This document shows, in pieces, positions 42,079 through 54,412 of a DNA stretch of 64,000 bases. Every line of letters begins with the position of its first letter. Positions within the stretch are counted from its first letter, which is position 1. The position numbers and the translations under genes were made by a program. The notes below the pieces were generated by a model that saw only the letters and a list, made by a program, of their open reading frames with translations, was not told the origin of the DNA and made no database searches. Source of the DNA: Guadua angustifolia (lineage: Eukaryota; Streptophyta; Magnoliopsida; Poales; Poaceae); the NCBI GenBank assembly GCA_036346375.1, contig JAYEVE010000525.1, positions 36,001 through 100,000 of the forward strand, given 5' to 3'.

Positions 42079-43773
42079 GAGCGCGGGATCTCCGCGCTGC
42101 GCTGCTCTCCGGCGGCAAAAGAGTAAAGTTTGCAAAGAAGGAACAGCATGGGCCAAGCTGTCTCTCTCTCTCTCTATCCACACCAAGTCTTCAGTCTTCA
42201 GTACAGTGCAGCTCACTAGCACTTACTCACTCCCCATGCGACGATGCGAGTGCGACCTCCCATGGAGTAATGTAGCTGTCCCCTCCGCTTGTCTCGTCGT
42301 CTTGCCACTGCTAATCTTCTCGGTAAATCTTGCACTAGTACGACCAGTGTAATGCACCTCTACTTGCGTATTCTTTAAGGGATAAGCTAGTGGTGGGACG
42401 TTCGATTACTTTTTATTCTATCAGACGCGTCTTACAACATTTTTATCCTACGTTTACAATATTTTTTATCGATACGTGCAACATTTTTTTGAATGCTTGT
42501 AACATTCGTTTACTGTAACGCATTTCACTGTTTGTCGAAGGAAAATATTTCACGCGGTGTAAAGAAATGTTGCACACCAAGAAAAAAAATGTTACAATGT
42601 ATCCGAAAATTTCAGACGTCCGGACACAATTCATTAGATTCTTTTTTTCTTTTCTTTTGAAGCTAGGCGCCACTGCTTGTACGTAGCTGTGTCATTGTGT
42701 GTATCAAATCTCAAATGTACTATGTTACTGGTACGAATTTACGGAGGATTATATTTGTTCTGGCAAAACTGTTGTGAATATCTATCTATCTATCTGTCAG
42801 CACACGCTGGCTGAGCCCTCCCGTTCTTCCGTCCTATGCAGTGGTTAGGCTCTAAAAAGTGAGGCTACAACTTAATTACGAAGCCTCGCTGTGGTTATCT
42901 TCTTCCTAGGAACATGCATGGTACAGTTTCAACTTGTCAAAAAACGTTCGAATCCAAATTAATAAGGTTAGTGTAACTGCCTGGAAATTCAAAGTCCAAA
43001 CGTTTGATTAAGTTTCGTCCCTTTTGACCCTTTTTTGGTAGTGGGAGAAAGTTCTAGATGATCCTAACTATCTCTACGTGCAATAATTAACTTCTTTCCG
43101 GAGAACCTTAACTTCGAAGACAATCAAATAAAGCTGTCCACAACTCCACATGCCCTAGCAGTAAAAGAAGGAGGAGGAAAAAAAATCCCAAAGAAGAAGA
43201 AGAAGAAATCAAAGGAGAAAGCAAAAGGAACCATGCACGCAAAGCCTTTTGGTGGGCCTAACACGTATTCTATGGAATGAACAAATTAATTTGCGTGAAA
43301 AAACTGGTAGAGCTTTTTCTCTAAAGAAAATGATCAAAATATAAATGTATTTGTTTGGTTGTACCAAGTGGTACACATATACGTAAAGGGATGAAAACGG
43401 ATTGGATACAGACGAATAATGGTTCTGCTATATTTGTTTTCATATTTTTTTTCTCAGATACATATACAAATATGGATAACCCAAATACAAATACGAATAT
43501 GAATAATGTTGAACATGGATACGGAGCAAATACGAATCGAAATGAATACGGTTACGGATATTTATCAAAATATGAAAACCTTTTAAATTATACACAAAAT
43601 GAAAAGAAAAAGTAACTAGTTTATTTGCTCCAAACATTCATAAAGAACATATAATGATCAAAGATTTGTATTCTTTGCTGAATTATATTTAAAATAATAT
43701 CCGTAAGATAACATGAGATGAAATGTGAGGTTAGCAAGCTGCACATGGTCACACTAACAAGTAGTAGGTAGTA
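42079..43773. other. Intergenic with repeat remnants
   Basis: No gene. At 42390-42640 there is a run of GCAACATTTTT/GTAACATT words ending near GACGTCCGGACACA, the look of an old Mutator-like non-autonomous element (ends not fixed). A CTAT microsatellite lies at 42781-42797 and a GAAGAA purine tract at 43165-43215. From 43385 to 43610 is an AAATACGAATATGAAT-rich remnant. Confidence 0.4.
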
Positions 43774-44025
43774 CTCCCTCAAGTCATAAATACTTTTATT
43801 TTAGATATTGATGCAGTCAATTTTTTTTGAAACTTTGACTATCAATATATTTTAAATGTTTAAATTAGATACATGAAAATTATGTGTAAATTTGTCTTGA
43901 AAAGTATATTTATAATATTATAATTTATTGGGTTTCATAATTATATTAAAAATAATTTAGTGAACAAAGTAGTGTTGTGAAAACCATGTTGATATCCAAA
44001 ACGATGTGTATTTGTGAAAACCGTG
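43774..44025 (+). mobile_element. Decayed Stowaway-like MITE
   Basis: Starts CTCCCTCAAGTCATAAATAC after TA, the Stowaway terminus with two changes, and ends in a mutated complement near GTGTATTTGTGAAAACCG. Same core as the reverse-oriented copy at 10034-10233. Right end approximate. Confidence 0.65.
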
Positions 44026-45056
44026 TTGTTTTAGGAATGGGCATAGGATTTAAGGGCTAACGTGTATTATCTTTTCCATGGGCGGTACTAAGGGGCCTCG
44101 GCATCTCTAAAATTTTGAAAAGTTATATAAGATCACCTCTTTATTGTGCTAAATTTGTTTATTAAATTGGTTCCGATTTTGGTGGTTTAGAATTTTTAAG
44201 ACCTTAGAACTATTTATATTGTGCTTTTAGCAAATTTCAAATATATGTGCTGGATTTACGATATTACGAAATAATTGTAAAATACTATAAAGTTGTACGT
44301 GTAAAATGTGCATCCTCAACGAAAAATTTCAGTTCCGCCACTGATCTTTTCTATCCCCCACCAGTTCAATTGCATTCACATGTATGCCTTGTTGTCGTAG
44401 TTTACTCATAAGAAAATCTCAAGAATAACGAACATTAAAGAGAACCATAGGCAGCTTGGGTAGAGATGTGTAAATATCACCTTGAAATCTTAAAACGACA
44501 CTTCAGAAGAAGAAAAAACACACTTTCCAACAAAAAATATTTTAGTAGAAGAGAGGGAGCAGCAGTGCAGTTTTCTAGAGAAGAGAATGGATAATTGTGT
44601 TTATGACTATGTGGGGGACACGAATGCCGTGGCTTAAATAATACTACTATATTATTGTCGCACACAATGATGCGATTGCCCAGCACGAATAACTACTATC
44701 TGGTACTATATCTATATATGCATCGCATGGTATCCTGGGAGTTTGACCATGTGGTCGCTGAACCGTGTCGGGGTCCGGCGCAGGTAAACACGCCGACCCC
44801 ACCACGTTATCATTAAGCCTGAGCTGATCATGCTTTTGGGCTCCCGCCTCTTTTTTTTGGTCGGTTGAGCGAATGCCGCGTGATCCGTGCTTCGGAGAAC
44901 AGGCGCCGGAATGCGATGCGCAGGGATGCTGCCCGTGATTTCTGCCGCTCGCATTGGGCTAACTGACGAGAGTAAATCAAGGCTAATAGACGAGAGTAAA
45001 TCAAGGGGAGTCATGGCTACAGGTCGAAATGTAATGGATATGGTCGGTAAATAATT
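44026..45056. other. Intergenic, nothing recognised
   Basis: AT-rich to 44700, then mixed composition. A duplicated GAGAGTAAATCAAGG word occurs at about 44970-45005. No coding motif. Confidence 0.4.
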
Positions 45057-45061
45057 GTTTC

Positions 45062-45302
45062 GGTTGTGAAACTTCGTCGAACGCTAACGACTAATCACCA
45101 ATTCGTAGATGCAATCCAAGAACAAGAACAATAGGCACACAATATAGGGTGGAATTCTCTCTCGCTTTATTGATTCAATTGCTTACAATGAGGGGGCACC
45201 CGATATATATAGCGGTGAGAGAGAGAGAGTTCGGATTCGACCACATTAAGAAGAGATAGAGTTCTAACCATATTTGGTTTAGGTTTCCTTTATCTCACAA
45301 CA
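45062..45302 (-). repeat. Copia 3' LTR (minus strand), 241 bp
   Basis: Direct repeat of 52876-53111, sharing for example ACCAATTCGTAGATGCAATC and GGGGGCACCCGATATATATA (a TATA-rich segment). It has small differences such as a longer GA run. Confidence 0.9.
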
Positions 45303-45537
45303 CCCCCCCTTAGTCGAATACCGTGTAATGCATATGTCTCGTTAAAAACTCCACTCAAAAACCCAGTGGGAAAAAGGAGATGAAGAAAAGAGTACATCGC
45401 GCTCGCATGCTATGTTGCACTAGTTGCCTCATCAAAAATCTTTATGTGAGAAAACTTCAGGAAAACTCACAAAGGGAAAAAGAGTACAACTTATTACCTT
45501 CAGGATTTTATTAGGATCTTCAGGATCGCAATAAGGG

Positions 45538-48500
45538 TTATGGTTCAAGGGTTTTCTCCCCTGAACTCTGCATCTCTCTAAATCTTCTCATTCCAATGCC
45601 TTTAACATATCTTTGAAATGTGGATTTAGGCAAGGACTTAGTGAATAAATCTGTAAGATTTTCACATGACTTAATTTGTAAGATTTTTATCTCACCACTC
45701 TTCTGGAGTTCGTGAGGATAGAATAACTTAGGAGCAATATGTTTCGTGATGTTGCTCTTTACATAACACAATTGCATTTGTGCAACATAAGCAGAATTAT
45801 CTTCATAGATAATTGTGGAGGTATCGACGGCGTTAAGGCCACATGACTTCTGGACATGGCTAATCACACATCGCAGCCAAACACATTCACGTGAGGCTTC
45901 ATATAGGGTTATAATCTCTGAGTGGTTGGTAGAAGTTGCTACCAGCGTCTATTTACAAAACCGCTAGGAAGCGGCCGCACCACCGCAGAGAAACACAAAC
46001 CGATCGAGATTTGGCAATTGTGGGGATCAGACGGATAGCCGACATCAAGTATATCCCACCATGGTCAAGTCTTGGTTCTTACGGAAAAATAATCCAAGAT
46101 CTTGAGTACCTTGGAGGTATCTAAGTAAAGTCTTTACACCAATCCAATGTCTTACGGTTGAAATTGCACTATGCCTTGCTAGCAAATTCACCGCTGAATG
46201 CAATATCGGGCCTTGTGCAATTCAAGAAAGTACATGAGTGCTCGATAGCACTTAAATATGGGACTTCGGTCCTAAGACTTCCTCATTTTCCATCCTCGAT
46301 GCGAATGGGTCTTTATCCACTTCAAGGATCTTACGACCATAGGGGTTTTCAAGGGATGTGATTTATCCATATTAAACCTTTCCAATACCTTAGGGTATAG
46401 GGCGGTAGTGAACAAGAATTCATACGGGAGATGCTCTAGTTGAGGCCTAAGCAAAATTTGGTTTTACCCAAATCTTTCATCTCAAACTCCGTCGTGAGGT
46501 AAGCACTCGCTTCCTTTATCTTCTCTGTGGTTACGATGATATTGGATCATCAACATACACCGAGATGATCTGAAATCCATTCAGGATTTCTTTATGAACA
46601 CACAGGGGCAATCATTATTATTGGAGTATCCCTTCTTCAGGAGGAACTTACTAAGCCGTGTCGGCGTACTATACGCCAGGGTACCCTCTTCGCCGCACAA
46701 AAGCGTCGTGGCCCGCGTGGCGATCTTAGCAAGCGGGTGGGTGTTTACACCCGTCTGCTGACGTTAGTCCACGTGGCGTCTTGGCGGCGCGGTGGCGATC
46801 ACGCCGCTCGCGGCGCCAACCAACGTGGCGGCTTTGGCGGCGGTGGCGAAACACGCCGCTTGCCGGGTGTCGGCCACGTGGCGTCGCGAAGCGGCGGGTG
46901 GGCGATCACGTCGCCGCTTCGCGCCCGACCAACGTGGCGGCTTTGGCGGGCGGTGGCGCGGCACGCCGCCCATCGGTGTCGGCCCGTGGCGTCGCGGGCG
47001 GCGGGTGGGCGATCACGCTCGCCGCCGCCGGCCCCACCAACGTGGTGCGCGCGGCGAAGTACACCTCGCTTATTCCGCCGCCATGCAAAAGGGTGGGATG
47101 CGGTGGCCTCTGAAGTCTCCTTCGCCATTTATCTTTGTCAGAGAGACACTCTTGTAGGAGCATGTCGGTCCCAAGAATTTCGCTACAAGCCCGTTCCTCG
47201 GCGCCTCTCACCTACATCACAGAGAGGTCACATTAGGAAGAACCGAAGCGAAGGCATCGCTGGCATTGATTAGCAGAAGGAACGGACGGCGTATAAAGGT
47301 GTAATAAATGCATGTAAGATAGGCATGATGACTCTCCCTCCTCTATCCGACCCGTGTAAGCCCATGCATATAAGGGCACTTGAGAGCATACGAGAGGGGG
47401 GGACGGAAAAAGAGGAAGAGAAAAAAGAGAGGCTCAACAGAAGAGCTAGTCACCAGCAAGCTCTGTAACCAAGCCCAAAATATTCAATCCAAAATCAGGC
47501 AGGACGTAAGGCTGTTACCCTTCTTAGAGGGGGCCTGAACCTGGGAAAAATCAGGGTGTTCATCGAGTTGAAGGGGCGCTAGAATTCGTTAGTGTGAGAG
47601 ATACTGGGGTTTCCCTCTGTTAGGGTTTGCCAGCTACCAAAGCCATCTCCCTATCGAACCAAACCCGGTCTGTAGACTTGGGCCTGTCAGGTGGAATACG
47701 TCGACAAACCGGTTATACCACATTCTTCCGGACTGTTTTAATCTGTATAGCGATCTCTGCAGTTTTACGCTATACATGTTGCGATTATTAGGATACGGGA
47801 CTTTTACTCCTTCAGGGACTTTCATATAAATGTCCGAATCCGATAATCCATATAAATATCGGTCACCACATCCATCAATGCATTTTTAAATTTAAGCTCG
47901 CCGCCATTGATATTAGATATCGAACATTATTCCACTCATCACGGAGAATATGTTTCATCGTAATCGATCTTAGGGTCTCTGCGTGAACCTTTGTGCTATA
48001 AGCCTCGCTTTATATCTCACCACCTCATTGTTTTCATTTCTCTTAGGATGAAAACCCATTTTGATCTCTGAGGAACACTTTAGGAGGTGTCCGGTCAATG
48101 AGACCGAATACATTTCTTTTATTAGCGAGTACAATTCCGCCTCAATTGCTTCTTTCCATTTGACCCAATCTGAGCGCTTGTGGCACTTTGCCATGGTCTT
48201 TGGTTCTGGATCTAGTTCGAGAGTTTTAGCAATTTTGGAGGTGAAATAGATGTCAAACAATTGTAGTCTTTCTTTTATGTAATTCTCCTGAATCCACATA
48301 ATTGGTGGATATTTCTTCATTCATTTCTTCCAGCTCCTCGTGATTTCCCACAACGATGGAGTTTGGGTGTTCCAATTTTCCAGTGTCAGTTTGTGCGCGC
48401 AAATGTTCACTGGGATTTTCATCTTCAGGATGGCTCACTTCAGGGAGATTACCATCATCAGGATGGCTCTCTTCAGGGATTTTCTCAACAACAGGTTGAG

Positions 48501-49460
48501 CTTCTTCAACTGTCTCAAGTAGTGATCTCATTTGCTCAGTTCTTCGTTTACGTGGGCGTCTCATGAATCGAGTCCGTGCACTGAGGCCTCCCCTCTTTTA
48601 CCATGAGAGGCAAGAGTGGGTTCAATAACCTTATGGGATATTTCCACTCTTTCAGGTGCATTTACTGCAGATATATGAGATTTTGTCACTCCCTTATAAT
48701 CAGTGAAGGCATCGGCAAAGTTATCGGCTATTTGTTGCAGACTTATTATCCTCTGAACTTCAAGTTCAGCTTCTTTAGTCGTGTGGTCTAAGGACCTGAA
48801 TGCGATGGCATTCCAATCTATTTCCTAGCATTCTTCAATGTGGTACTTTTCTCCCCCTAATGCCGGGAAATTGTCCTCATCAAAAATAGAATCAGCGTAC
48901 CGAGCCGTGAACAGATCCCCTATCATAGGCTTTAGGTATTTAATTATTGATGAAGATTCATAACCTACATAGATCCCCAGCTTCCGGTAAGGCCCTATGG
49001 TGGTACGCTATGGTGGAGAGATTGGCACGTATACAGCATAGCCAAATTTTCGCAGATGGGAAATACTTGGTTCTTTCCCACGCACTAGCTGCAAGGGGAA
49101 AAATTCATGGTATGTAGTTGGTCTAAGTTGAATTAATGATGCAGCGTGCAACACTGCATGGCCCCAACAACTGGTGGGTAACCTACAATTCTGCAAGAGT
49201 GGCCTAGCAATAAGCTTTACTCTCTTAATTAATGACTCTGTAAGGCCATTTTGGGTGTGGACATGGGGTACAGAATGCTCTACATTAATGCCTAGAGTCA
49301 TACAATAATCATTGATTGCTTTTGAGGTAAACTCGTCAGCATTGTCCATTCGAATGGACTTAATCCTTTCTTCTGGAAAAGAGGCTCTTAATCTAATGAT
49401 TTGGGCGATTAATTTAGCAAAGGCATGGTTCCTAGTAGATAAGAGACATCGTGGGACCAT
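45538..49460 (-). pseudogene. Copia pol remnants (IN, RT, RNase H)
   Basis: Read from high to low coordinates. Integrase 49008-49460 (RMDNADEF with the catalytic D, HTQNGLTESLIKRVK with the catalytic E). Linker 48253-48564, Glu/Pro-rich. RT N-part 47970-48320 (DWVKWKEAIEAE, VRYKARLIAQRFTQ) and 47712-47825 (LYRLKQSGRMWYNR). Then, after the solo LTR, LSKFLLKKGYSN, VYVDD at about 46547-46560, and the RT end (RFNMDKSHPLKTPM, 46272-46454). RNase H 45538-45867 (EDNSAYVAQM, LTDLFTKSLP). Multiple stops and frameshifts; not functional. Protease and gag further up are too decayed to delimit. Confidence 0.8.
46659..47706 (+). mobile_element. Solo gypsy-type LTR nested in copia RT, 1048 bp
   Basis: Ends TGTCGGCGTA and TACGTCGACA form a near-perfect inverted repeat, flanked by AGCCG (46654-46658) and AACCG (47707-47711), a 5-bp duplication with one change. 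Removing it restores the copia reverse-transcriptase reading (MWYNR then LSKFLLKKGY). It carries a TATA-like CATATAAG near 47368 and a GC-rich block of tandem GGCGATCACG..CCAACGTGGCG repeats (46740-47060). It is a single LTR left by recombination between the LTRs of a Ty3/gypsy-like element. Confidence 0.82.
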
Positions 49461-51515
49461 CTAGTAGAAGCATCTATAAGCACCATGAAATATCTTAATA
49501 GGTCTGCGGACAGCTGAATTGATCCTGATATCACTTTGAATTCTCTCCGGAATTCGGTGATTCTTCCTAATTTTAAGATGAGAGGATGAACTATCGCCTT
49601 TCCTTTAGCATCGCAGGCACATAAAAGCTTGAGGTTTAGGAAAGGCTGTAGTTTTTATATTATGGCCAACAAAATTATTTATTATTCTTCTTATCATATT
49701 CAACCCAGATGACCCGAAGATCATGCGGATCTTAAATATTTACGGGTTTTAACTATGGTTTTCATCGCAACATAAACTTCGGTTAAATATATATGTAATA
49801 TAATTCGAGAAGGAAGGAAGTTTTTCAACACACGTTTATTACATCCGTTAAACTTGGTCATGAGTAGGTATTGAGTACCATCCTCATTTTCGATCTCTAT
49901 ATGGAAACCATTTAAATGGATGCCTTTGAAACTTCGAGAAAATACGTTGGACTCGAGGGTATAATAGGGCATTCTCTATAACTATACTGAGTGCCCATAG
50001 GGAGAACTATGATGGCTCTTCCGGTGCCAACAATAAAACATCGCTTCGGCGATGGTCATAATATTTCGATTTTCTTAATCAATGTCCGAAAATATTTAGT
50101 TTCCTAAGAATCGTATTTGTGGTGCAACTGTCTACAAGACAGATTTCCTCCTTCGCCATCGGATTATTCATGGAGTTCTATATTAAACAAATAAAATTAA
50201 TCAAACATTTGTTGCATCGGGAACAAATAATATAGAACAAACATAGCATAATTAAATTAATATCATGGGAAAATCAAACTTTATTAAATTTGACTGATAA
50301 TCGCTCAACAAGAGCGTAGACCATTGTTCATTCAGGAACACAAAGACTAAACTGATAAATGAGGCTCTTAGGGAGACTCTAAAGGATAATACGACATCGA
50401 CTCAAAAGGGAAAACTGGGAGACTACTCCATGTCTCCATATAAATCATTTATATCGTCCTCCTGAGACCTTTCTTTATTCTTCTGGAATACTTTTAGCTC
50501 ATCCCTAACGAAATCATCCTCCTCCATGGGATATTCGGTCTTTAGGTCCATATGGAGATGGTCCTCAGGAGAGCAGGAGCACCAACTTTGAGCTAGAAAA
50601 TTGTGGCTCCAAGGGATCGGGCATCAAGTTAATATTGGCATTCATTGCCCAAGTAGTTCTTTGCCATTGAGGCAAGCTCAAAGAAATTCTTTCTTTGCGA
50701 TGTCGGACATATCTTATATGCAAACAAAATAGGATTTTACTTCAGGTAAAATATTGTTTTGCATGCTTATCATTGAATCAGTAAAGTCTGGTCTATATCT
50801 ATTCAATAGATAATTATCACAGATTTTTCAGGATTTTCCTAGTATTTTTGTAATTTTCTGCTAATTATTAAGCAATTTCCAGAATTACTAATTAATAGAG
50901 GGATAAATTTCAACGTGAAATAATCCTTGCATGATGCTAATTACATCTTATGTGGCTCTTATTGGTTGGGTATGAAATCATGTAATGAATGCCTCCGTCA
51001 ACATAACTCTTGGCTAGGTCAACCCGTCCTGAGGGCTCACATGAGGGAGAGAGCACTTCTCGATTTCGGGGGCCAATTAAGAAACCTAGCCTTATGTGTG
51101 TTTTCCTTAGACACCAATTGTCATGTATTCATTCCTTCAAAACAGAAATCAAAACCCCAACCACTTAAGCCATCAAGCCCAAAAACCTCTTTGATAGCTT
51201 GATTATTTCCATGATTTTCTAGCATTTCTGGTAACTATTAAACAATTTTCAGAATTACTTAAATAACAGAAAATAAATATTCTATGCATATTAAATCGTG
51301 ATATAATGCTATAAAATAAGCCTAGAGAATGAACTTCTAAATATGCACTGGATATAAATTTACAAAAAAATTCCGGAAGTCCATAACCTAGAAAAATTTA
51401 GTTTATAAGGTTTATTGTCAATTGATCAGTTTTTTTTCGAGCTCCTGACCGAAAATCGGCCAATGAGCAATTGGACCGAACTGCCATCTTGGCCCAGAAC
51501 GAACAAACACTAAAA
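49461..51515 (-). other. Decayed gag/protease part of the copia element
   Basis: No clear domain could be read on either strand, but the position between integrase and 5' LTR is that of protease and gag. AT-rich, many stops. Confidence 0.4.
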
Positions 51516-51772
51516 GCATGTACAATGGATTGACATCAGCTGTCTATAAGAGTTGCCATGTCACCTATTTGTTGATGTGGATGAAAGAGAAAGAGGAAAG
51601 AGAAAGAAACCTCTATACATTTGCATCATTGATCAGCAGGGAACTAAAATTTGGTTGTGTGTAGAGATGAATTGATTGTAGCACGGGAACCAAAAAAGTG
51701 ATTGTCTGTACCATTGTATAAGATTGTCTATAGGTGACATAGTAATTTGCTATAGATAGCATTGTACATACC
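51516..51772. mobile_element. Small inverted-repeat MITE, 257 bp
   Basis: GCATGTACAATGG at the left and the complement of GGTATGTACAATGC at the right form the ends. CTAAAA lies directly outside both (51510-51515 and 51773-51778). Non-coding; superfamily not assigned. Inserted in the copia element. Confidence 0.65.
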
Positions 51773-51778
51773 CTAAAA

Positions 51779-52545
51779 GATGCGGGCAACTAGGGCTTCA
51801 TCTCCTAGCCGCCGCAAACTTCCACAGAATGCCTCCAGACGAAACCGATTCATGGTCAGAACTTCCGGTGCCGCCGATTGGAATTGGCTCTCTGCATTGT
51901 TGGAGCAGAGCTGTCGCCGATGAAGACAAGGGCTTAACCGACGCAGCCGTGGCGGGAGCTGCAACCAGGGAGAAGCGGGCGAGTCGTCGGGGCCGCATCG
52001 GCCATTCTGCTGGGGCGACACGGGTTCCATCGGTGCGGCGAAACTCGGCTAGCGGACTAAGGCCGAGGAGACCGGGAATCGAGGCATCACCGGGGATGCG
52101 GCAGGCGCGGCGGCGCTTCTGGCGCAGGCGATGCAGCTGTAGTGGGAGACTAAGGGGCATCCGCCGTCTCGATTCGATGGCCTCGGCGCGATGATCGGCG
52201 GCGCATCTCGGGCGAGTGCCGGGCACTCGTGGTGAGTAGCGGGCAGCGCACATGCATCGGACGTGGAGATGAGCTCCATCGCTGCGGTAGCGCCGCGCAT
52301 CGGGCGCGGACTCGAGTCGCGGACAGAAGCACCGAAGTCGGGTGGCGCGACAAGAGACCACCGATGGTGGCGGCCGGGCAAAGCGCGTGCCGTTAGCGAG
52401 GAAAACAAAAGAGGTGAACCCGAGGCTACGAGCTAGGGTCTGCTGGCGGTCTGGTGGTCCAAGCTGCGGTGGACACACCGCCCATGTACCCCAAATCAAC
52501 GCCGATAGAGCGCTCTTGATGTTTTTTATGAGCAGTAACCACAAG
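51779..52545 (-). other. GC-rich block in copia 5' leader, origin unknown
   Basis: About 770 bp of markedly higher GC than the surrounding copia element, open in one minus-strand frame (51798-52544, 248 residues, Arg/Ala/Pro/Ser-rich) and partly in others. No conserved motif recognised. It may be captured host DNA or a divergent leader; the long frame could be a by-product of high GC. Confidence 0.4.
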
Positions 52546-52875
52546 CATGATTGAGCATTGGATATCGATCGATCGATTTATCGCGGGTGAGGATGGGGAG
52601 AAAAAATGATCTACTAGATTGATAGTAAAATCCCCTAAATTTCCGATCTATTAAATTCAATTGCGATTCAATCAACCATGCCAATTTGTTACTTTGATCC
52701 GGCCTGCAGGGGGGAATTTTGTAGACTATCGCGTAGGACTTTTCGGCAATCTGAGTGGATGCCGGCGTGATGGCGAGTTGATTACAGATCGGATCGAGCG
52801 ATCAATCGCCAGTAGTAGTCGTTCGTTCGTCGTCGACGATCCTCCTCCTTGTGGTAGAAACTCATGCTGATAACG

Positions 52876-53111
52876 TGTTGTGAATCGTCGTCGAATGCCA
52901 ACGATCAATCACCAATTCGTAGATGCAATCCAAGAACAAGAACAATAGGCACACAATGTAGGGTGGAATTCTCTCTCGCTTTATTGATTCAATTGTTTAC
53001 AATGAGGGGGCACCCGATATATATAGCGGTGAGAGAGAGTTCGGATTCGACCACATTAGGAAGAGATAGAGTCCTAACCATATTTGGTTTAGGTTTTCTT
53101 ATCTCACAACA
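52876..53111 (-). repeat. Copia 5' LTR (minus strand), 236 bp
   Basis: Partner of 45062-45302. Begins TGTTGTGAGATAAG on the minus strand and ends TTCACAACA, followed by the presumed primer site. Confidence 0.9.
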
Positions 53112-53116
53112 GTTTC

Positions 53117-53341
53117 GTTTTTGTTTTCATATTTTTTATTTATAATGAAAACGAAATCGGTTACCTAAAAAAGAATACGGAAATGGATGAGACGGAATGG
53201 AATGGGGGCAAAGCGGATATAGAAACGGAAGAGAAAATTTTTACAAGAACATAGTACATGTTCATAATATATATGACAGCAAAAACAATGTAACTCATTC
53301 CACCTTCAAGGTGGACACAAGAACAATGTTATGTTTACTGG
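53117..53341. other. Older transposon remnant split by the copia insertion
   Basis: GTTTTCATATTTTTTATTTA and ATGAAAACGAAATCGG resemble the remnant at 43.4-43.6 kb. Together with 45030-45056 it formed the copia target. Confidence 0.4.
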
Positions 53342-54412
53342 TGTCGGCATATTCCACTTGACAACATCCCGTCAACGAGTAGGGTTGACTACTCCCTAGA
53401 CAGAAAGTATGGTTCGGTAGAGGGCATCTTCGTGGCTGGGAACCCTAATGTCTCTCCGTGATGGATCTCGGGAATCAACAGACTAAGGGACTCGGCGATG
53501 TATCGAGTTGGGCCCGGCTCGGGTAATGGCCCTACGTCCTGCTGGTTCTTTGTTGAGGAGATGTGAAGGGATTACAATGATGTTTGAGCTTGGCTCGAGA
53601 TCTCTCTTCTTCTTTCAACCTCTTGATCTTTTCCTCTCTCACTCGTCCCCCCTCTCCTCCCATGCACCAAAGGCGCCCTTATATAGACAGGCTTGGCACG
53701 GGCAGGGAAAGGTGACGCTATACTTATCTACAACACATTAATTACACCCATCATTCCAACTTCCACGTCGACCCGACACATTTATTACACACACCCTCGT
53801 GGCATTATCCTTCAAACCCCATTTAATGTCGGTGCGTGGGCCGCCGGTCCCGCCGGGATATGACGCTCCTATGGCGGGTTTGGTAGGCGTCGAGAGGACG
53901 TCTGTCGTCGTGGTGATAGCGTAACCCTTCACATTAATGACCACGACACATGGTGCGGGGAGGGAAACTTCGAGCAAAGCCTTCCCTTATTCCTTTGGTT
54001 GCCTCCGTGGCACGACAAGGGGGCCAGACGCCGAATCCACTCGCCGAGGGCCGTGGGCTTTCGCCGACAGGCAGGCGTGATCGCCGGCTGCTCGCCAGGC
54101 GCCACGCAACTACTACGCGCCGCGAGGCGTGATCGCCGATCGCCGCCAAGCGCCACGTCAGCCGCTTCGCCCGGGCGGCGTGATCGCCGATCGCCGCCGC
54201 GGGCAAGGCGTGATCGCGATCGCCGCCGCCAGGCGCCACGCTTCGCCGCGTAGCCGGGGCGTGATCGCCGGCCGCCACCAAGGCCGTGGGCTCCTCGCCC
54301 GACGGCGAGTGTGATCGCCCGTGCCGCCGCCAAAGCCGCCAAAGCCGGGCGAGCCGCTTCTTGGGCCTATTGCTCTACTGGCGAGAGGGTACCGGTGCAA
54401 AGTACACCGACA
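53342..54412 (-). mobile_element. Gypsy-type LTR, minus orientation, 1071 bp
   Basis: Ends TGTCGGCATATTCC (left) and GTACACCGACA (right), inverted TGTCGG/CCGACA termini as in the solo LTR at 46659. A TATA-like TATATAAG (minus strand) lies at about 53678-53685, and a GC-rich tandem block with CGTGATCGCCG..GCCACG units (54060-54320) is the reverse complement of the repeat type in the other LTR. Flanks ACTGG and GTAGC do not match, and no primer site or purine tract adjoins it, so it is a solo or truncated LTR. Confidence 0.7.

Larger units (their letters stand above)
45062..53111 (-). mobile_element. Ty1-copia retrotransposon, 8.05 kb, with nested insertions
   Basis: Short LTRs of about 240 bp flank a minus-strand copia interior and the whole is bounded by an exact GTTTC target duplication (45057-45061, 53112-53116). 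A purine tract (AAGGGGGGG on the minus strand, 45303-45311) adjoins the 3' LTR. CGTTATCAGCATGAG (minus strand, 52861-52875) after the 5' LTR resembles the internal initiator-tRNA primer site used by many copia elements. Inside lie a solo gypsy-type LTR (46659-47706) and a small MITE (51516-51772). Confidence 0.88.

Noticed and set aside
46737..47273. 178-residue Arg/Gly-rich frame
   Set aside because: Lies wholly in the tandem GC-rich U3 repeat of a solo LTR, with open frames on both strands as expected for such repeats.
53929..54342. Overlapping Arg/Ala-rich frames on both strands
   Set aside because: Same kind of GC-rich LTR repeat, not a gene.
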